Shown here: positions 43,763-52,699 of the stretch, in pieces
Layout of the letters: each line of letters opens with the position of its first letter
Numbering within the stretch: the stretch's first letter is position 1
NCBI GenBank assembly: GCA_963922205.1
Contig: CAWUHX010000213.1
Coordinates: 124,001-188,000 of the forward strand
Direction of reading: 5' to 3'
Origin: Romanomermis culicivorax
Taxonomy: Eukaryota > Nematoda > Enoplea > Mermithida > Mermithidae
DNA: 64,000 nucleotides
Translations under genes and position numbers: made by a program
The notes under the pieces: model-generated
The model's database searches: none
What the model saw: only the letters and a program-made list of their open reading frames with translations
What the model was told of the DNA's origin: nothing

Positions 43763-44443
43763 ATGGGAGGTGACATGCTGGAAAGCATTTGGAATCCATT
43801 CTCGAACAATGTTCCATCATTGGACTTCATTTTTAACCATCATTTTATGAATAAAGCTTTGTTTGGCAACAAATTCGATCCTTTGACAAACGATTACCTT
43901 ATCGGTTTCTGGCTGGCCGTTTTTTCGACTACCATGACGAACAATAGATACCTGATACCGGACGTTCTTTTCGGCGTGTTGGGCGACAATAATGGATTCA
44001 AAACGTTGACGGTACTGCCCAGAAAAGCTCCAAATAGTAAGACGCTTCTATTGGTACAAAACTTCTTTTTCAATTCTGACCCTCGACGAATAAAACATGG
44101 GGGCTTATCGGAAAAAGAAAGGCGACAAGTCAATTGTCTGCTAGGAATTAAATACGAGGAAAAAATTGTCCAATATCGCTTGAACGACTTGACTGATTCA
44201 GTTTGCCCAAATCGATCTGATGAAATGAGGTATCGGCCTTTCATGGACTTGCTCCTCGATCTGGCACCGAGCGACGACAATACTCCGGGCCAAGTGCGAA
44301 AATTCTTTCAACTGAAAAGTTTTAGCAAGTTTTGGCGAAGTCTGATGCGGCACTCGTCAACCTTGGAAAGAAATGGACACAATGAAGTTGATATAAAAAA
44401 ATCATACAATCTATTGAAAATGAATATAAGAATGGTTCTTTGA
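43763..44443 (+). CDS. Toxin-like locus, piece 1 (N-terminal part)
   Basis: 226 codons from ATG 43763, with a second ATG nine bases later. A TAA lies upstream in the same frame, so the start is near. There is no signal peptide; the first 60 residues are mixed hydrophobic and aromatic (IWNPF, IFNHHF). The rest is globular with charged stretches. The last about 15 codons, after the A7 run, are probably out of the true frame. No domain is recognised. Confidence 0.55.
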   Translation: MGGDMLESIWNPFSNNVPSLDFIFNHHFMNKALFGNKFDPLTNDYLIGFWLAVFSTTMTNNRYLIPDVLFGVLGDNNGFKTLTVLPRKAPNSKTLLLVQNFFFNSDPRRIKHGGLSEKERRQVNCLLGIKYEEKIVQYRLNDLTDSVCPNRSDEMRYRPFMDLLLDLAPSDDNTPGQVRKFFQLKSFSKFWRSLMRHSSTLERNGHNEVDIKKSYNLLKMNIRMVL

Positions 44444-45189
44444 ATGAGCTGATCGGCCACTTACAAGCACCTTCTCAGTTTGGTTTCTTGCACGGTTTCC
44501 TTTTCTCGAGCTACGGCACACACAAACATGATATGAAAGTTCGGGCGTTCGGTAGAGGGAAGGAGGACATCAGTTTAATACTTCAAAAGCAACTTTTCGC
44601 CAAAGACTTGCGAGATTTCAGGCCAGCTGCATCCTATGATTTGAACGGCGATCAGAAAATCCTACATACAATAGAAAACTTCAAAGAAAAGATTATCCAA
44701 ACTATTGAAAAGGAGGGTAATAAGATGGAAACAAGGGACCTATTGACCTTATATGTACGAAGACTGCTCAGTTCTGTCGGGAGACTGAGTTCAAAAAGTA
44801 GAGGACTAAACTACATGAGAACCTATTTACTCGGAATGTTCATGACGTGGCCCGGTCCATCCTCCGATTATACCGACAAATCACCATTTTACAATGTCTA
44901 TTCAACCAATGAATATATGCAAATAGCTTTGCTCAAGCGATACAAATGCCTCCTAGTTTTCAATTTCGATCCCAATACGCCTCTAAATGGGCCCAGTCTA
45001 AAATTGGCTCAATTCCACACCGCCATCAGAGAAAACTGCATCTGGATTGCCTCCATTTTCGGGACGGAGACGCAGTGCAGTAATATGCTCATCGACAAAG
45101 ATGTAATATACGATTCGAACGTTACTCTTTTCAATTCGGTGGACATTGCGCCAAAATACAGCTCCTACGATTACAAGCCACGACACTAA
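44392..45189 (+). CDS. Toxin-like locus, piece 2
   Basis: About 265 codons, open directly after the A7 run and ending at TAA 45187-45189. It has protein-like, charged sequence with a glycine/serine segment (FLFSSYGTHKHD) and an aliphatic strand followed by FDPNTPLNGP. No catalytic signature can be named. The last stretch overlaps piece 3, so the switch of frame is somewhere in 45107-45186. Confidence 0.55.
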   Translation, partial: YKKIIQSIENEYKNGSLNELIGHLQAPSQFGFLHGFLFSSYGTHKHDMKVRAFGRGKEDISLILQKQLFAKDLRDFRPAASYDLNGDQKILHTIENFKEKIIQTIEKEGNKMETRDLLTLYVRRLLSSVGRLSSKSRGLNYMRTYLLGMFMTWPGPSSDYTDKSPFYNVYSTNEYMQIALLKRYKCLLVFNFDPNTPLNGPSLKLAQFHTAIRENCIWIASIFGTETQCSNMLIDKDVIYDSNVTLFNSVDIAPKYSSYDYKPRH

Positions 45190-46879
45190 AGCATTGGTCG
45201 ACTCATTCAAGCCGATAAAAACAGCCTGGAAAGTGGGCAAAATTACAGTGAAAGCTGTCGGCAGCGGTGTCCGTGTTCCAATCATTGGCGCTTATCTCGG
45301 CGTAAAAGATACAATCGCTGCGTGGGAAAATTATCAAAATGGCGACAAAAGTGCATTCGCTGTCTCCAACATAGTCGCTGGCGTACTGTTTACTGTTACA
45401 TCATTGATTTCATTGACCATCGGCATAATGGCCTTGGCCGGTTTTGCCGTTGTTCCCGTCATTGGCTGGATCGTTTTTGCAGTGGGAACGGCATTCTACA
45501 TAATACAGAACATATGGAAAATAATTGATGATGTCCAAGGTTTCAAACAATTTGCTATTTCGTGCTGGGAGCTTGTCAAGTCCATTCCCGATATTCTGCG
45601 TAATCCGATACAGTACTTGGAAAGTGAGCGCATGGAAAAAACCTATGAAGTAGTGAACAGGGCTCTTGAAATAATGGACAATAATGCTGTGATCCAAAAC
45701 GTGATTTCTACACCAATTTGCGACAAGGATGTTGGTCCCGATCGATCCTGTTTGGACATTTATATCAATTTCAATGAACGATTCGACTATCTTAAAAAAA
45801 ATATCCTATCCGATAGGCCACAAATTTTGGGCAAATTTGTTGATAAGTATAAGAAATTGTGCTCCTTCCAAGCTGCTCTGGGTGTGGTGGAAATTTTAAG
45901 AAAGATAACCAATCCGCGCCCTTACATCGTGGACTATGCATGCGTCAATGCTCTAGCTGTCGGCCGAAAAACTAACCCATTAATGCAGGACCCTGTTTCA
46001 TTATACATGCTCAATGGAAATTCTACCATGTACGCTATTCGAGATACAGTTAGCATTTTTCGACTGTCGGGAGGAAATTCGTGTAATATCCACGGAGGAC
46101 AGAGAGAAAATACGTTTGTATTTTCCTCCAGTTTCCAAAAATGCTTGATCGTTGGGCACGAGTACAGCGTAAATACAGCCAATTTATCGGAACTAGATTC
46201 CTTAAACAACTATAAAATCAAGGGCGGCACCAGTTTGGAAGGCATAAATAGGTTTACCGGGCGGAAGAGCACAATCAACATGCGAAACATAGGCGTCGTC
46301 GCAACTCGACAACATTTTGACGACACTGAGCTCAAAATCATTTGCAGCAATATTAGTATTGTTGTTAAAAAGCGGGAGCAAGATTTTTTTCGGCCCTATG
46401 GAATAAGGGTATCAAGGGGATACGATTGTCCTTATAATTTAGAAATCACATCGCATGGATCAGTTAATATCGACAACCGAGCCACAAATGGTAAGACTGT
46501 ATATACATTTTCGGATGTGACGGGAGAAGTAGCTATGTATCTCAATAACAACAGAGGCAGAATGAGTCATATAATTATGTGGGAATCGATCAATACCACC
46601 GAAATCAGGAATTTATACATGGTTGCAATCAACCCAGACACGATGATTGATCAATTTGGTTTTACGTTCAAAGAGTACGGAATAACACTGATGCTCGGTA
46701 GCGGCACAAACTCCACGCAATTAATGTTCCCCGATGGTGCACAACTTACTTTAAAAAACAACACTTTCATTGTGGATATGCTTTTCCCGAAATCGAAAGG
46801 ACAATTGTGGGATATGTACAGTCTATTCTTTGATAATTTGGGAGGGTCTTACCTGGAATTGAACGCTTATTCAGAGTGA
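45107..46879 (+). CDS. Toxin-like locus, piece 3 (hydrophobic hairpin)
   Basis: The longest piece, 577 codons from a TTG at 45146. Residues about 40-60 are a Gly/Ile-rich amphipathic lead-in, about 72-120 form an almost continuous hydrophobic stretch with two turns, and a helical region to about residue 270 follows. This is the layout of translocation or pore domains in large multidomain toxins (for instance the TcdA/TcdB-pore type family), which is an inference. The remaining ~300 residues are rich in short strands with Asn/Gly turns, suggesting a beta-rich repeat fold. It ends at the in-frame TGA. Confidence 0.6.
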   Translation, partial: YTIRTLLFSIRWTLRQNTAPTITSHDTKALVDSFKPIKTAWKVGKITVKAVGSGVRVPIIGAYLGVKDTIAAWENYQNGDKSAFAVSNIVAGVLFTVTSLISLTIGIMALAGFAVVPVIGWIVFAVGTAFYIIQNIWKIIDDVQGFKQFAISCWELVKSIPDILRNPIQYLESERMEKTYEVVNRALEIMDNNAVIQNVISTPICDKDVGPDRSCLDIYINFNERFDYLKKNILSDRPQILGKFVDKYKKLCSFQAALGVVEILRKITNPRPYIVDYACVNALAVGRKTNPLMQDPVSLYMLNGNSTMYAIRDTVSIFRLSGGNSCNIHGGQRENTFVFSSSFQKCLIVGHEYSVNTANLSELDSLNNYKIKGGTSLEGINRFTGRKSTINMRNIGVVATRQHFDDTELKIICSNISIVVKKREQDFFRPYGIRVSRGYDCPYNLEITSHGSVNIDNRATNGKTVYTFSDVTGEVAMYLNNNRGRMSHIIMWESINTTEIRNLYMVAINPDTMIDQFGFTFKEYGITLMLGSGTNSTQLMFPDGAQLTLKNNTFIVDMLFPKSKGQLWDMYSLFFDNLGGSYLELNAYSE

Positions 46880-47842
46880 GATGACGAATTTTTTACACTA
46901 ACCAAAAATGAAATTCGTTTCAATCGGACAACAATGCCATTTTCATTCTTCACAACTAAATCTAATGAATCAATTATCAAATGTAGATCAGGTTACAATA
47001 TAATCCTGATCAAGACTGAAGATTCGCGTCATAATTTGGATGAACGAGCACCTTGGTTCGATTCCTTCGCCATTGAAATGATGGAAAAACCAGATATTTT
47101 GCTTATAGACTTGACACCCTTGACCGATTCGTTAAACAATTTTAAAAATAATCCTATAATGGAAATAAAGCTAACTCAACACCATGAGGAACAACAAGCT
47201 ACTCTCGACGTTTTCCTAGTATTGTGGAGTGAAGGCGTCAAGGCAACGTATCCAATGGGACAAATCTCGTTGAAAAGTAACCTAATCGACAATGCCCTGT
47301 ACAAAAAGATAAAGATTAAGGCCAGATTCGACTTTATTTTAATGAAGGACGAATCGAGCAACCTCTTGGAAGTAGTATCTTTGCCCGTCGATGTTTCCCC
47401 ATTGAGCCCAGTCGTGGTTCTCGACAGGCATTCAGTCGAGGAAAATCAGGTCATATTGTTCAGCAATCGTTTATTGCTCAATTACGACTTGGTAAAACTG
47501 GACGATTCCACTCTGGTCATAACCAACTTAGTGAGCAATTTGGCTAGAAGCCTCCTTATCACCCAAACCAGCGTACCATTATTGAGTATTATTATCAACA
47601 ACTACAACGACAGCCGAATGCGTTCATTGACGCTGAAATTTGAACCAGACTTGACACTCAATATTGATCAATTGGATGAAAATCGAATGTTGCCCTTTTT
47701 TGAATTCAAAGAAAGACTATCAGTCATGGAGGAGAGTATGAGCCAAGAAGAATCCAGTTTTGAACACGACACAAGAGTCAGGTCTAGCACTGAAACTGTC
47801 GATTCACTCCACATTGAAAAAAGTGGAGCAAAGTACGACTAA
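46880..47842 (+). CDS. Toxin-like locus, piece 4 (C-terminal part)
   Basis: The frame of piece 3 continues without a break after the single TGA for 321 codons; the first ATG after it is at 46934 (302 codons). The sequence is strand-rich with many Leu/Val/Asn/Asp, then an acidic, Ser/Glu-rich tail. If the TGA is real, this part would need its own start or readthrough. The overlapping Arg-rich frame (47760-47960, ending SYVRRPRLSG..) may be the true C terminus if a further shift occurred at the A6 run. Confidence 0.5.
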   Translation, partial: DDEFFTLTKNEIRFNRTTMPFSFFTTKSNESIIKCRSGYNIILIKTEDSRHNLDERAPWFDSFAIEMMEKPDILLIDLTPLTDSLNNFKNNPIMEIKLTQHHEEQQATLDVFLVLWSEGVKATYPMGQISLKSNLIDNALYKKIKIKARFDFILMKDESSNLLEVVSLPVDVSPLSPVVVLDRHSVEENQVILFSNRLLLNYDLVKLDDSTLVITNLVSNLARSLLITQTSVPLLSIIINNYNDSRMRSLTLKFEPDLTLNIDQLDENRMLPFFEFKERLSVMEESMSQEESSFEHDTRVRSSTETVDSLHIEKSGAKYD

Positions 47843-48071
47843 ATCTTTGGTAATGATGAAACCAAGACCAATGCAGAGACTATCATATGTCAGAAGACCA
47901 CGTCTGAGTGGTATAGGCGGCAGTCTGCAACCACTCCATCGTATGCGTTTGAGTCCTTAATTTAGCGCTACAAATCAAATTTGATAGACATTCTTTCCAA
48001 GTTTTATGTACAATTTTTCTCAATTATAGAACATAATTTGTAGTTTTTAGTTTCCAATTTATCAGTTTTTC

Positions 48072-48077
48072 AATAAA
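48072..48077 (+). terminator. Poly(A) signal AATAAA
   Basis: A canonical AATAAA about 230 bases after the last stop of piece 4 (or 110 after the alternative stop at 47960), followed by a GT/T-rich stretch (TTTGTTTTTGTTT). This is consistent with the toxin-like locus having been a eukaryotic transcript. Confidence 0.45.
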
Positions 48078-48089
48078 TTTGTTTTTGTT

Positions 48090-49440
48090 TAGGATGTGGT
48101 TTTTTGATTTTTTTCTGCTCCCGTTCCGTCGTATGGGGTTAACCCTTAATTTACCCACAACAATAATGAGCCCTGAGAAGACTCACCTAGTCCTCTTCTC
48201 AAAGTACTCGATGCTGAGCAACAGGTTCAAGGGTTGTACATGGGTCCTAGGGACGACAGGGAGCAGCTACAGTAATCCAAAACAATTCGACGTGGAGGGT
48301 CAACTGATAGGGGTCCGTGGATGATGATACAAACGTTCCTCAGGGGAGGGGATGGGGATCTCTAGTCAAGGGGCGACGAGGTAAACTCCTAAGGTCAGAA
48401 TATGGTGACATACAACACAAGGAGGCACTGAAGGCAAAATATGTAAATTTATTGAAGTGGCGGCGGATGCAGACAAATATGTAAATTTAATATAATAAGA
48501 TGTTGACCAATGTGGAGATGCAGGCTAAAAACGCAAAGACAATTAGGCCCAAAAATGAGTGCAAAATTAAGGAAACAAGCCCTTTTAAAGGGCCCCGTAA
48601 TCTACAGCATGCCTTGGGCAGAGCTAAGACACACCCAAGCTAACTTCTGCAGCGGAAATTGCTGCAGAAGATGCCTATAGTCACATAGACATTTTCCAGT
48701 TCACCACATTAAGCATTGGGGCGAATTTCACTCTCCATGCTAAACATATGAATGTCATTTAGAGAGAATTTCCAACTAGGCGTTTCACATTGCGAAATGT
48801 TGCTAGTTTTTGCTGATAAGAGGTGCATGTTGTGCTCCAATTATAGTGATGAGCTCGCAGAGCTTATCTTTGAGCAAAATTCTAACTTACGGGTCACATA
48901 CCATAGTCTACATGCCCAAGCATTGACTCTGGCTATTTCTTTGCAACCATGACATAGACTATGTCCATGCCCAACATCCCTCGCGCCTCGAAACTGACCT
49001 ACGGGAGGTTAAAAAGATCCATAATATGTGGCGATGAAACTTTCGGACCTCTCCAGGACCTATTTCAATCAACGTGGTTTTCTGAATCTTTTTTTGTCAT
49101 TCATGGCCCCTTGGCGAAAGTTTTCCGAATGACCACCCTCTTACATCAAGTCTTTCTTACAGGCCTACCTGAATGTCCACAAGGCCGTCTGAGTGCACTA
49201 CCTCTTGGTCTGGATGCCAATGGATCGACGACTCAGCATGGGCTTGACTTTGATGGCCTACTGCCGAATCCACTTTGACCTGCACCAGGGCCGAGGGTCT
49301 TCAGTTGCCTACCTTCCCGTGACCTTTCGTTTCGGACCTTGTGATTGATGCCAGACACAGAATATATATCTGTCTATCTCTTTCCAGTTGCGTGTTTCGC
49401 TCTGAAATCTTTGCCATCTTTCCAACATTACCTTCACCAA
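48090..49440. other. Unique sequence without a recognised gene
   Basis: GC-moderate, non-repetitive within this window. Plus-strand frames at 48079-48324 and 48961-49278 (105 codons, opening MSMPNIPRASKLTYGRLKRS) have ordinary composition. No domain, splice pattern or terminal repeat supports them. This could be a decayed element or part of a spliced gene I cannot resolve. Confidence 0.45.
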
Positions 49441-51080
49441 AATTTTCTGTAAAATTCTAAAAAAAACATATTATGTACATTAGTATACGAATATCACAAA
49501 AAAATCAAATCCCGGGCTTCATCGATTGAGCAAAACAAGAAAAAAGAAAGATGATATCAAAAAAGAAATTAAGTGAAAGAATAGATTTTTGCAGATTTGA
49601 TATTTAGAAAATTAAAAAATTTTGATATTTTCAAACATGTGATATGTTATAATGTATAATGTACTATATGTTATAACATAAAATCTGTAGAATTTTTCGC
49701 AATTTTGTAAATTTTTTCGCAAATTTGTTTTAAAATCAAAATTTGATTCTCAAATTCAGCTCAAAGATCAAAATTTGATTCTCAGAAGAAAGTTAAAATT
49801 TGATCCTGGATGTCAAAAATGAATATTTGATTTCTGAAAATCAATAAAAAATCAAACTTTGATCCTGAGACACAACTTTAAAATCTGAACTTGATTTTCA
49901 GAATGCAAAATCGGAATTTCATAAAAAATAGGGGAAAATTGAAAGAAAAAACAAAAACATTGAATACTTGGAAAAAATAGAAAAAAGAAGAAAAATATAA
50001 AAAAACTTGAAAAAACGAAAAAAATCAAATATTCAGAAAAAAATTTTAAAAAAATAAAAAAATTTTCAACACTTGGAAAAAATCAGAAAAATGAAGAAAA
50101 AAAATTTCAAAAACAAAAAAATTCAAATATTTGGAAAAGGAGAAAAGTTTAATGAAATTAAAAAAAACAAATAAATTTAAATACTTGAAAAAAAATTTTG
50201 ATCTCCAGGTCGTCAACTTGCTTAATGTTTAGCTTTTTGCATACCTGCTTTTACTGAAAAATCTTAATTTTTTGACGAAAAATGTCAAATTTTGAATAAA
50301 AAAATGGTCAAAAATGTAAATTTTCTGGACGCTTCACGCTATGAATATATTTTTTTGATCTTTTTTTAAAAAAACTTACTATTTTTTAAAATTATTTTTC
50401 GGACTTTTTTCGTGAAAAAATCTATTTTTTTTTGCTTGAGAGACCCCTCGCCCCAAGATTTCGGGAATTACTGACCCCCTGGCCTAAATTTTCAAAGAAT
50501 TTTATGCAATTTTTCACGAAATTTTGTAAAATTTCAAACTAAATTTCGAAAATTTCCAATTAAATTGTAAAGTTTTTATGAAATTTGAAAAATTTTGAAA
50601 ATTGTGCAATAATTTTCCCCAGGCAAGTTTTCAAAAATCCGATGGAATTTTTGGAAATTTCACAATCAATTTCCAAAATTTTTGCACTAAATTACGAAGA
50701 TCTGCAATGGAATTCGCGAAGATTTTGGCTAAATTTTCAAAAGTGAAAAAAATTTTGAAAAAAAATTATAAATTTTAAGAAAAAATTTAAAAATTTCGAA
50801 AAAAAGAAATTTTAAAAGATTTTAAAGAAAAAATTAAAAAGTTTTGCAAATTAAAATTTGGAATAATTTGACAAATTTTCGACGAAATTTGAAATTTCCA
50901 GAAGGATCTAGAAAATTCTACAATTTTTGTAAGAATCCAAAAAAATTTTAAAGATTGCGAAATATTTTTCCAAGCAAAATTTTTGGAAATTTGATGGAAT
51001 TTTCGGAAATTTAGCACGAAATTCCAAAACTTGACAAAAAATTTCAATGAAATTTGTAGATGAATATTGTAGAATGTGGA
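49441..51080. repeat. Phased A/T tract with TTTGATTCTC and AATTTTGG words
   Basis: Starts as a diverged tandem of ATCAAAATTTGATTCTC (49730-49890), becomes AAAAAATTCAAATACTTGGAAAA (49920-50200), and then AAATTTCGAAAATTTT (50490-51060) homologous to 39538-39690. Palindromic ATGTTATAACAT-like words occur at 49640-49690. No gene is seen. Confidence 0.6.
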
Positions 51081-51099
51081 AGGTTCTAGAACGTTTTTT

Positions 51100-51370
51100 A
51101 GCTACTCTCATGGGCGGAGTTTGAGTGGATACTGTAGTCTGATTAACTGTTCTGACCATGACTCTAGGGCGGAGCTAAATAAGTTTTTAGTCACTCCCAT
51201 GGGCGGAGTTTGAGTAGATCTCTCCAACTGCAGTCTGATTAACTGTTCTGACCATGACTCTAGGGCGGAGCTAAATAAGTTTTTAGCCACTCCCATGGGC
51301 GGAGTTTGAGTAGATCTCTCCAACTGCAGTCTGATTAACTGTTCGGACCATCACTCCAGGGCGGGGCTAA
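51100..51370. repeat. ~93-bp tandem repeat with CCCATGGGCGGAG
   Basis: Three units, starting near 51107, 51198 and 51294, each with CTCxCATGGGCGGAGTTTGAGT, CAGTCTGATTAACTGTTCTGACCATGACTC and GGGCGGAGCTAAATAAGTTTTTAG. Relatives occur singly at about 9705, 9790, 21170 and 21250. The minus-strand frames here are repeat-derived. Confidence 0.8.
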
Positions 51371-52690
51371 AAAATAAATAAATTTTAAAAATTTGAAAAT
51401 TTGAAAATTTGAAAAAATTGAAAGTTCGAAAAATTACGAAGAATTTTCAAAAATTTGAAAAAAGGATAAAAACTTGAAAATCATGCAAAATTTGAAAAAA
51501 TTGAAAATTTGAGAAAAATTTCGAAGATTGATAAAAATTTCAAACATTGAAAAAATTTCAAACATATAAAAACTTGAAAAAATTGAAAATTTGGTAAAAT
51601 TGGAAAGAAATTTGCAAGAATTTAAAAATTCAAAAATTAGAGAAATTGAACAAGTGAAAAAGTTTCAAAACTAGTTTGAAAAATCGAAAAAATGTGGGAA
51701 ATTGAAAAAAACAATTGAAAAATTTGAAACATTGAAAAAGTATAAACATTTTAAAATAATTAAAAAATGGAAAAATCCAAAAAACTGGGGAAAAATTTGG
51801 AAAATCTAAAAAAAATCAAAAAACTGAAAGAGAATCAAAAATCCTTGAACAAAATTTAATGTCTGGAAAAATTGAAAAGTTGAAAAAATTGAAAATTTAT
51901 AAAATTAGGAAGAATTTTCAAAAATTAAAAAAAAAATTGAAAAATTCATACAAGTTTTAAGCATTTAAAAATTTTTGTAACACAAAAAAATTGAAGATTG
52001 AAAAAAAGATTGAAAAATTAAGAGAAAAAGTTTTGAAAATTGCAGAAAAAATTCGAAAAAATGATAAAAACTTGAAAATAATTGAAAAGTTGGAAAAATT
52101 GGAGGAAAAATTGAAAAAATTGAAAAAATTTCAAAAAATAAAATTTAGAAAAATTAAATTTCCAAAAATGTTTGGCAAAATTTCAATCATTTCCAATAAA
52201 TTTTTAAACAATTTCAAAAATTTATAATGTAATTCTGAAAAATTTGAAAAATTTTCAATAAATTCTCATAAATGTGAAATATTTCCAAAAAATTTTTAAA
52301 AAATTTCGAAAATTTTAATAAATTTGTAAAAAATTTCTAATAAAATTCTGAAAAATCTGAAAAATTTCCAGAACTGTTTCGAAAAATTTCAAAAATTTAC
52401 AATAAATTTTCAAAAAATTTTAATAAATTTTCAGAAAACTTCAAAAAATTTTTAAAAATTATCAATAAATTTTCAATAAATTTTCAAAAATTTTCTAAAA
52501 CTCTCAATGAAATTCTTAAAAATTCGGAAAATTTACAATAAAATTCTAAAAAATTCCCAATAAAATTTTCATATGTGTAAAATGTTACCAAAACAGTTTT
52601 CAAAAATTTCAAAAATTTTCAATAAATATCTGGAACATTTCCAATTAAATTTTTCAAAATTTTAAAAAATTTTGAAAGTTGTAAATGAAC
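51371..52690. repeat. Phased A-rich tract (plus strand)
   Basis: AAAAATTGAAAATTT family as in 10130-12003, turning into TTTCAATAAATTTTCAAAAA after about 52200. No gene is seen. Confidence 0.65.
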
Positions 52691-52699
52691 TTCCAGAAT

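Larger units (their letters stand above)
43763..47960 (+). pseudogene. Toxin-like large ORF in several frames (whole locus)
   Basis: A 4.2 kb intronless region whose open pieces abut or overlap with no spacer: 43763-44443, 44392-45189, 45107-46879, 46880-47842, and possibly 47760-47960. Base composition is more balanced than anywhere else in the window. The likeliest reading is one protein of about 1,350-1,400 residues. Breaks are a frame change at an A7 run (44395-44401), a second within 45107-45186, an in-frame TGA at 46877-46879, and perhaps a third shift at an A6 run (47817-47822). The long hydrophobic hairpin region in the third piece suggests a pore-forming domain like those of large bacterial toxins; this is pattern recognition, not a match. 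Intronless structure fits horizontal transfer. AATAAA is at 48072-48077. It may be a true pseudogene or intact with sequence errors. Confidence 0.6.

Noticed and set aside
44392..45189. Programmed ribosomal frameshifting in the toxin-like locus
   Set aside because: There are two frame changes of opposite sense plus a stop in one locus, and the A7 site lacks a clear slippery heptamer with a following structure. Decay or sequence error is simpler.
46877..46879. TGA as selenocysteine
   Set aside because: A single TGA next to charged residues, no redox context, and no selenocysteine-insertion hairpin that I can see in the following 1.2 kb.
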